A stretch of 64,000 bases of DNA from assembly GCA_947176235.1 (NCBI GenBank), contig CAMWPM010000004.1, positions 1-64,000 of the forward strand, read 5' to 3'. Each line of letters begins with the position of its first letter. The stretch's first letter is position 1. Origin of the DNA: an uncultured Bacteroidales bacterium. GTDB taxonomy: Bacteria; Bacteroidota; Bacteroidia; Bacteroidales; Muribaculaceae. The notes beneath the pieces are model-generated. The model had not been told where the DNA came from and searched no databases. It saw nothing but the letters and a program-made list of their open reading frames with translations. The position numbers were made by a program, and so were the translations under genes. Below are positions 59,650 through 64,000 of this stretch, in pieces.

Positions 59650-61353
59650 ATGTTTAAAAATCAACCGGCAGGCCTCTACGTGCTATCGCTCGCCAACACA
59701 GGCGAACGCTTCGGCTACTACACCATGCTTGCCATCTTCCTGCTCTTCCTGCAGGCAAAGTTCGGACTGGACGCCACGGTGTCGGGTCAGATCTATGCGG
59801 GCTTCCTTGCCCTGGTCTATTTCATGCCTCTCATCGGCGGCTGGGTAGCTGACAAATGGAGCTTCTCGAAGTGTGTGGTGACGGGTATCGCAGTGATGTT
59901 TGCCGGCTACGCCATCATGTCAATTCCGACCGACATCCGCTCCACATCGTCGCTTGTGATCCTTGTCGGCGCGCTCATTCTTATCGCCGCGGGTACGGGA
60001 CTGTTCAAGGGCAATCTCCAGGTAATGGTAGGTGACCTCTATAATGAAGCGAAGTACAGCGGACAGCGTGACGCCGCCTTCTCTCTCTTCTATATGGCAA
60101 TCAACATCGGCTCGATGTTTGCGCCGATGGCAGCTACGGCAATGTGCAACATGGCATTGAAAGCCAAGGGGCTGACCTACGTGTCATCACTTCCGGCACT
60201 GTGCAACGCCTATCTTGACGGCGCCACCGACAAGGCGCAGGAAATCGCCACGATCGCTTCAGAAAACGGCATGGCAGCAGGCGCCGACATGGCTGAATGG
60301 GCAAACAATTACATCACGACCCTTACGACGGGCTACTCCTACGCATTTGCGATCGCGTGTGGTTCGCTGATAGTGTCGTTCCTCATCTACTTCCTCGGCC
60401 GCAAGACCTTCGCCCACATCATCAAGGACAAGAAGGCTCCGGCAGCTGCCGCCAAGGCAGGCAACGCCGCTCCGGTGAAGGAACTTTCGGCAGCGCAGAC
60501 GAAGCAGCGAATCGTAGCGCTCCTGCTGGTGTTTGCGGTGGTGATCTTCTTCTGGATGGTGTTCCATCAGAACGGAGCCACGCTGACCGAATTTGCGAAG
60601 AGCTGCACCAACCCCGAGGCATCGGGCTGGACCCGCATCGGCTTCAACGTGTGGGCACTGCTGAGCATAGCCGTGGGCGTGTATGCCGCCTTCAACCTGT
60701 TCCAGAGCAAGGGCACCGTGAGCCGTGTGGTCTCGGTGGTGCTTCTCGGTCTGGTGGCATGGGCTCTCTGCTATTTCTACAACAGCACTCCTGATCCGCT
60801 GCAGGGCATTCAGCCACAGCAGTACCAGCAGTTCAATCCCTTCTATGTAGTGGCACTGACGCCGTTCTCGCTCGCCATCTTCGGCTGGCTCGCCAAGAAA
60901 AAGAAGGAGCCTTCGGCACCGCGCAAGATCGGCTACGGCATGATCATGGCAGCCGTGGCTTACGGGGTGATGGCTATCGGCTCGCTTGCAATCGTAGGCA
61001 CACAGGCATCCGTGTCGCCCAACTGGCTTATCTCGACGTATCTGCTTCTGACGTTTGCGGAGCTTCTGCTGTCGCCTATGGGCATATCGTTCGTATCGAA
61101 GGTGGCTCCTCCGAAGTACAAAGGCTCGATGATGGGCGGATGGTTTGCCGCAACTGCCATCGGCAACTATCTCGTGTCGATCCCGATGCTGCTCTGGGGC
61201 AAGATCTCGGTGATGGCACTATGGTGCATTCTCATCGCTATCTGCCTTGTGTCGGCTCTGTTCATCTTCTCCATCATGAAGAAGCTTGAAGCCGCTACGT
61301 CCGATGATGCCGAGCCGGCATCGATCGAGAATGTGGAGGATGATGCAATCTGA
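59650..61353 (+). CDS. POT-family peptide transporter
   Basis: A 567-residue proton-coupled oligopeptide transporter with 12-14 helices that should import di- and tripeptides. Signature segments are ANTGERFGYYTMLA (residues 15-28), GGWVADKW (about 72) and LLTFAELLLSPMGISFVSKV (near 465). In the usual ExxERFxYY motif of helix 1 the first Glu is replaced by Asn (N16-T-G-E19-R20-F21-G-Y23-Y24). It follows sufE by 36 bases and ends at a strong terminator. Confidence 0.92.
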   Translation: MFKNQPAGLYVLSLANTGERFGYYTMLAIFLLFLQAKFGLDATVSGQIYAGFLALVYFMPLIGGWVADKWSFSKCVVTGIAVMFAGYAIMSIPTDIRSTSSLVILVGALILIAAGTGLFKGNLQVMVGDLYNEAKYSGQRDAAFSLFYMAINIGSMFAPMAATAMCNMALKAKGLTYVSSLPALCNAYLDGATDKAQEIATIASENGMAAGADMAEWANNYITTLTTGYSYAFAIACGSLIVSFLIYFLGRKTFAHIIKDKKAPAAAAKAGNAAPVKELSAAQTKQRIVALLLVFAVVIFFWMVFHQNGATLTEFAKSCTNPEASGWTRIGFNVWALLSIAVGVYAAFNLFQSKGTVSRVVSVVLLGLVAWALCYFYNSTPDPLQGIQPQQYQQFNPFYVVALTPFSLAIFGWLAKKKKEPSAPRKIGYGMIMAAVAYGVMAIGSLAIVGTQASVSPNWLISTYLLLTFAELLLSPMGISFVSKVAPPKYKGSMMGGWFAATAIGNYLVSIPMLLWGKISVMALWCILIAICLVSALFIFSIMKKLEAATSDDAEPASIENVEDDAI

Positions 61354-61433
61354 TAGCCCGTGACATCGAAATAACGACGAAAGCAATCAAACGAAATCAG
61401 ATATTTCAATTCCAATGTATATTTGCAATCGGA

Positions 61434-61471
61434 AGCCGTTGCCCGTGAGGGTGGCGGCTTTATTTTTTTGT
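61434..61471 (+). terminator. Terminator after the POT transporter gene
   Basis: AAGCCG and inner GCCC pair with GGGT and CGGCTT over a GTGA loop, followed by TATTTTTTT. Confidence 0.85.
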
Positions 61472-61563
61472 AAAAACGGCGCCTGACGAGGACCGTCGTG
61501 ATATCCGAGCGGTGAAAATTATGACATTTTGAGGCAAAAAGAGATAAAAATCAGGGATTTTGA

Positions 61564-61593
61564 TTGACATTTAAATAAATTTGCTTAACTTTG
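61564..61593 (+). promoter_or_regulatory. Consensus promoter for the aquaporin gene
   Basis: TTG (61564-61566, in TTGACA), 19 bases, TAACTTTG (61586-61593), about 32 bases before the start of transcription-to-ATG leader end at 61633. Confidence 0.75.
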
Positions 61594-61632
61594 AGAACAA
61601 ACATATTTTTAAATTTAACTAATCAATCAATT

Positions 61633-62322
61633 ATGAAAAAATTCATCGCTGAAGGCGTGGGCACAATGTTCCTCGTCCTGCTTGCTTGCGGTAGCGCCGT
61701 CCTGGCGGGTCCGCACATCGGAGTACTCGGAATCGGTCTTTGCTTTGGGCTCGTGCTCGTGTGTCTGTGCTATTGCATCGGCAACATTTCAGGCTGCCAC
61801 GTTAACCCCGCAGTATCATTCGCAATGCTTATCGCCGGCAAGATGACCGGCAAGGATTTCATCGGTTACGTAGTGGCACAGCTTATCGGCGCTACGATCG
61901 GTGCAGGCTTCCTCTACTGGTTTGTGGACATGGCTCCGGAATATGTGTTCGGTGGCGTGACCGGCACGAACAATCTCGCAACAAACGTGCTTCAGCCCGG
62001 TGCAACCAGCGGCATGGCACTCTTCGCCGAGATTCTTCTCACGTTCTTCTTCGTGATGGTGATCCTGGGCGCCACCGATTCGAAGCTCGGCTTCGGCAAG
62101 TTTGCCGGTCTGGCTATCGGTCTGGCACTCGGACTGGTGAATATCGTAGGTATTCCCGTTGATAACTGTTCGGTGAACCCTGCACGTAGCTTCGGTCCGG
62201 CAGTATTCTCACCCGACGCATGGGGCGACATGTGGATCATGGTGGTTGGCCCGCTCGTTGGTGCCGCTATCGCCGTTCTCTGCTGGAAGGTCGTTTCGGG
62301 CAGTAAGGCAGGTGTGGAATAA
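61633..62322 (+). CDS. aqpZ: Aquaporin, AqpZ-like
   Basis: A 229-residue MIP-family water channel with six helices. Both NPA loops are intact: SGCHVNPAVSF (NPA at 58-60) and CSVNPARSFGPAVF (near 180-193). The Phe of GLCFGLVL and the Arg after the second NPA fit the narrow selectivity filter of water channels, not glycerol channels. The ATG at 61633 was chosen because an upstream in-frame ATG overlaps the promoter and adds non-conserved residues. Own consensus promoter; no terminator between its stop and the small RNA region that follows. Confidence 0.9.
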   Translation: MKKFIAEGVGTMFLVLLACGSAVLAGPHIGVLGIGLCFGLVLVCLCYCIGNISGCHVNPAVSFAMLIAGKMTGKDFIGYVVAQLIGATIGAGFLYWFVDMAPEYVFGGVTGTNNLATNVLQPGATSGMALFAEILLTFFFVMVILGATDSKLGFGKFAGLAIGLALGLVNIVGIPVDNCSVNPARSFGPAVFSPDAWGDMWIMVVGPLVGAAIAVLCWKVVSGSKAGVE

Positions 62323-62356
62323 TCCCCACCCGAGTAAAATATCGAAAACTCACGAA

Positions 62357-62385
62357 TTGACTGTGTCTTGGCTGAACAATATTTG
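62357..62385 (+). promoter_or_regulatory. Possible promoter of the small RNA
   Basis: TTG (62357-62359, in TTGACT), 18 bases, AATATTTG (62378-62385), one mismatch from TAnnTTTG. Confidence 0.45.
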
Positions 62386-62401
62386 TAACACGGTTGTTAC
62401 A
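62384..62401. promoter_or_regulatory. 18-bp perfect dyad TGTAACA-CGGT-TGTTACA
   Basis: TGTAACACGGTTGTTACA has 7-base arms and a 4-base centre. It covers the predicted transcription start of the RNA. It could be a regulator site of Crp/Fnr style, or a stem-loop if transcription begins upstream. Confidence 0.5.
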
Positions 62402-62591
62402 TTATCAAAAGCCAGTAATCAGGTCGGGCATCGAGCCCGGAGGATCGAAATCCTCACAATGATATCAGCTAAGGGTGTTGGAAGTTGACACCACTTGAAG
62501 CTCGGCCAAGGCGACAGAAACAATATCTCTTGAACGAAAAAACCGGTGAATCGGTGACGCTGCAGCGCACCAGTCACCGGTCTTTTTTTTT
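62392..62591 (+). ncRNA. Candidate structured small RNA, about 200 nt
   Basis: No coding potential. Clear stems are CGGGC/GCCCG (62425-62439), GAGGAT-CGAA-ATCCTC (62440-62455) and GGTGT/ACACC (62474-62492), and the region ends in a very strong terminator. A promoter-like sequence lies 7-35 bases upstream of the predicted start. I could not match it to tmRNA, SRP RNA or RNase P; a 6S-like RNA was considered but the ends do not pair well. It could instead be a structured 3' UTR of aqpZ. Confidence 0.5.
62541..62591 (+). terminator. Strong terminator of the small RNA or aqpZ transcript
   Basis: ACCGGTGA...TCACCGGT with an inner GGTG/CACC and CGCTGCAGCG stem, followed by CTTTTTTTTT. Confidence 0.9.
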
Positions 62592-62669
62592 GTTGAGAGT
62601 TGAGAGTCGAGAGTTGAGAGTTGAGGGTGGAGAGTTGAGGGTGGAGAGTTGAGGGTGGAGAGTTGAGGC
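62592..62669. repeat. Minisatellite of GAGAGTT / GTTGAGGGTGGAGA units
   Basis: Seven-base GAGAGTT-like units run into three tandem copies of the 14-mer GTTGAGGGTGGAGA (with minor changes), directly after the terminator. Confidence 0.75.
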
Positions 62670-62731
62670 TCCAAGGCTATAACGCGCCCCTGCTGCAAGC
62701 GCTAAAGCTGTGTCGCGGCATAAGGCGTGTA

Positions 62732-62771
62732 GAAAAAGAGGGGCGCCGGTCCGTGGAATGGATGGCGCCCC
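62732..62771 (-). terminator. Terminator after lpxA
   Basis: Perfect 8-bp stem GGGGCGCC/GGCGCCCC over a 16-base loop, followed on the minus strand by TCTTTTTCT, 36 bases past the stop. Confidence 0.8.
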
Positions 62772-62806
62772 GTGGTGGTGTGAGGTTCTTTTCCCTATGT
62801 CGGTGA

Positions 62807-63592
62807 TTATTCGAGGTCGACGGTTGTGGCTACGATTCGGTTGTTGTTGAGGCGGATGAATGCCACGATCTCGTCGCGCACGTCGCCGGGGCGTACATCG
62901 TTCTCGACGCGCTGCAGGGCGTTGAACACGGATGTGCCGCTCTGATAGATGTGGCGGTAGGCTTTGGCTACGTCGTCGATTGTCTCTTCGTCAAATCCGC
63001 CTTTGCGCATCACGTAGGCGTTGATGCCGAAGTAGGTGGCGGGATTGTGGGCGATGATCACATAGGGGGGGACGTTGCCGGTGATGCGGCATCCACCTTT
63101 GATGAGCACCCATTTGCCGACTTTGGAGCCTTCGTGAAGGATGCAGTTGGATGACAGGATGGTGTTCTCATCGACTTCGACGCCGCCGCCGAATGTCGCT
63201 CCGTTGCCGATCACGTCGTTGCCTTTGATGCGGCAGTCGTGGCCGATGTGGACGTTAGCCATGATGAAGCAATCGTTGCCGATAACGGTGCCTTCGTCGG
63301 ATGAGAATCCTCGGTTGATGATTACGTGCTCGCGGATGACGTTGTTGTCGCCGACGGTGCAGAATGAGGGCTTGCCTTTCCAACGGAAGTCCTGGGGATC
63401 GGCACCGACGATGGCTCCCTGATAGATGCGGTTGCCGCGACCGATGCGTGTGCCGCGGATGATGCTTGCGTAGGGCATTATCTCACAGCCGTCGCCGATC
63501 ACGACGTCGGCGTCGACAAAGGCGAATGGATGGATGGTGACGTTCTCGCCGATACGGGCGGAGGGGTCGACATGAGCTAATGGGCTGATCAT
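62807..63592 (-). CDS. lpxA: Acyl-ACP--UDP-N-acetylglucosamine O-acyltransferase
   Basis: First enzyme of lipid A synthesis, which adds a hydroxy-fatty acid to UDP-GlcNAc in the cytosol. The 261-residue protein has left-handed beta-helix hexapeptide repeats through about residue 185 (IGENVTIHPFAFVDADVVIG at the start) and the catalytic His region IMANVHIGHDC (about 115), then a helical C-terminal domain. Here it is not next to an lpxC-fabZ gene, as is common in Bacteroidetes; it lies 45 bases after a TolC-type gene. A second copy elsewhere in the genome is possible. Confidence 0.92.
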   Translation of the reverse strand: MISPLAHVDPSARIGENVTIHPFAFVDADVVIGDGCEIMPYASIIRGTRIGRGNRIYQGAIVGADPQDFRWKGKPSFCTVGDNNVIREHVIINRGFSSDEGTVIGNDCFIMANVHIGHDCRIKGNDVIGNGATFGGGVEVDENTILSSNCILHEGSKVGKWVLIKGGCRITGNVPPYVIIAHNPATYFGINAYVMRKGGFDEETIDDVAKAYRHIYQSGTSVFNALQRVENDVRPGDVRDEIVAFIRLNNNRIVATTVDLE

Positions 63593-63637
63593 AGCGTTGG
63601 GGAATTTACATGGATGGATTTAAAGTGAGGGGAATAA

Positions 63638-64000
63638 TCAGTCTTCTTCGATTCCACCGCCACCAAGCGACTGGTAGACGTTGATGACTGACTGGGACTG
63701 GGTGAGGCGGCAGTTGATGAATGACATCTGAGCCTGCAGAAGTCCTGTCTGTGAAGTGAGCACCTCAAGATAGGTTGAGGATCCGGCGGCGAAGAGCTCG
63801 GCGGTGTAATCGACAGCTTTCTCAAGGTCATCGACTTGCTTGGCGAGGAGTCCGGCTTTCTCACGGTTCTTCTCGTAGGAAGTGAGCGCGTTGGATACGT
63901 CGGCTGAAGCGCTGAGGAGCTTGTAACGGAAGGAGTTCATCGCCTGTTCCTGCTGTGCGCGTGTGGCTTCGAGGCGTGCGATGTTCTGGCCGCGTGCGAA
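63638..64000 (-). CDS. TolC-family efflux outer-membrane protein, C-terminal part only
   Basis: Runs off the right edge; the last 120 residues are visible. The helical pattern with VDYTAELFAAGSSTYLEVLT and QTGLLQAQMSFINCRLTQSQ is the conserved C-terminal hairpin of TolC/NodT-type outer-membrane factors of RND efflux pumps. The open frame continues through the window edge (FARGQNIARLEATRAQQEQA), so the internal ATG at 63940 is not the start. RND pump genes are expected just outside the window. lpxA follows 45 bases downstream on the same strand. Confidence 0.88.
   Translation of the reverse strand, partial: FARGQNIARLEATRAQQEQAMNSFRYKLLSASADVSNALTSYEKNREKAGLLAKQVDDLEKAVDYTAELFAAGSSTYLEVLTSQTGLLQAQMSFINCRLTQSQSVINVYQSLGGGGIEED

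Larger units (their letters stand above)
62323..62806. other. Intergenic region with small RNA, minisatellite and lpxA terminator
   Basis: A 484-base spacer without protein genes. It contains, in order, a probable RNA gene with promoter-like sequence and terminator, a minisatellite of GAGAGTT-type units, and the terminator of lpxA on the minus strand. Confidence 0.6.

Noticed and set aside
62440-62455. T-arm of a tRNA (GAGGAT-CGAA-ATCCTC)
   Set aside because: The loop lacks the TTC sequence, there is no acceptor stem pairing and no D or anticodon arm in place. It is kept only as a stem of the candidate RNA.

Overview
The window looks like a chromosomal segment of a gut Bacteroidales bacterium, most likely a Muribaculaceae-type genome. 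The main signs are the Bacteroidetes promoter type (TTTG or TTG, about 20 bases, TAnnTTTG) upstream of many genes, a SusC/SusD pair, a hybrid two-component regulator, a fused SecDF, a pyrophosphate-dependent phosphofructokinase, and lipid A genes. Most of the window is fairly GC-rich; a clearly AT-rich island lies between about 20.2 and 24.8 kb.

Layout. 1-4.7 kb: end-truncated exported S41/tricorn-like protein, PPi-phosphofructokinase, exported C1 aminopeptidase, uracil-DNA-glycosylase-fold protein. 5-8 kb: a secreted GH43-GH97 fusion glycosidase. 8-16.8 kb: housekeeping block on the minus strand (DUF418 membrane protein, DNA polymerase III delta, beta-barrel protein, HisRS, diadenylate cyclase, dihydropteroate synthase, ROK glucokinase, mannose-6-phosphate isomerase) with one divergent HsdR_N-like nuclease-fold gene. 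16.8-24.1 kb: a 1721-residue repeat surface protein whose stop codon overlaps manA, then an AT-rich stretch with a DUF4143 ATPase preceded by an 80-bp tandem repeat and a small lipoprotein. 25-30.3 kb: OPT transporter, and a divergent cluster of two NSS sodium symporters with a one-helix protein between them. 30.4-32.1 kb: a 7-alpha-hydroxysteroid-dehydrogenase-like SDR with a palindrome at its promoter, a cupin and a DUF488 protein.

32.2-45.2 kb is a fructan utilisation locus: fructokinase, MFS sugar permease, complete GH32, divergent hybrid two-component regulator with a sugar-binding periplasmic domain, a truncated GH32, SusD and SusC. The inferred flow is: SusCD imports fructo-oligosaccharide, periplasmic GH32 releases fructose, the regulator senses fructose, the permease imports it and fructokinase phosphorylates it. 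45.5-55 kb: a tail-bearing exported protein, a DUF4249/TonB-receptor pair behind lpxB, SecDF and a DUF2851 protein. 55.2-61.4 kb, plus strand: WYL regulator, two SurA-like fold proteins, glutaminyl cyclase, SufE and a POT peptide transporter. 61.6-64 kb: aquaporin, a likely structured small RNA with its own promoter-like sequence and terminator, LpxA, and the C-terminal end of a TolC-family efflux protein.

The least explained items are the 80-bp tandem leader repeat with chained TAATG mini-ORFs before the ATPase, the about 200-nt RNA after the aquaporin, the NSS/one-helix/NSS cluster, the giant repeat protein with a 341-bp exact internal duplication, and the truncated GH32 that keeps all three catalytic acids. 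Functions come from reading motifs and from family knowledge; no database search was possible.
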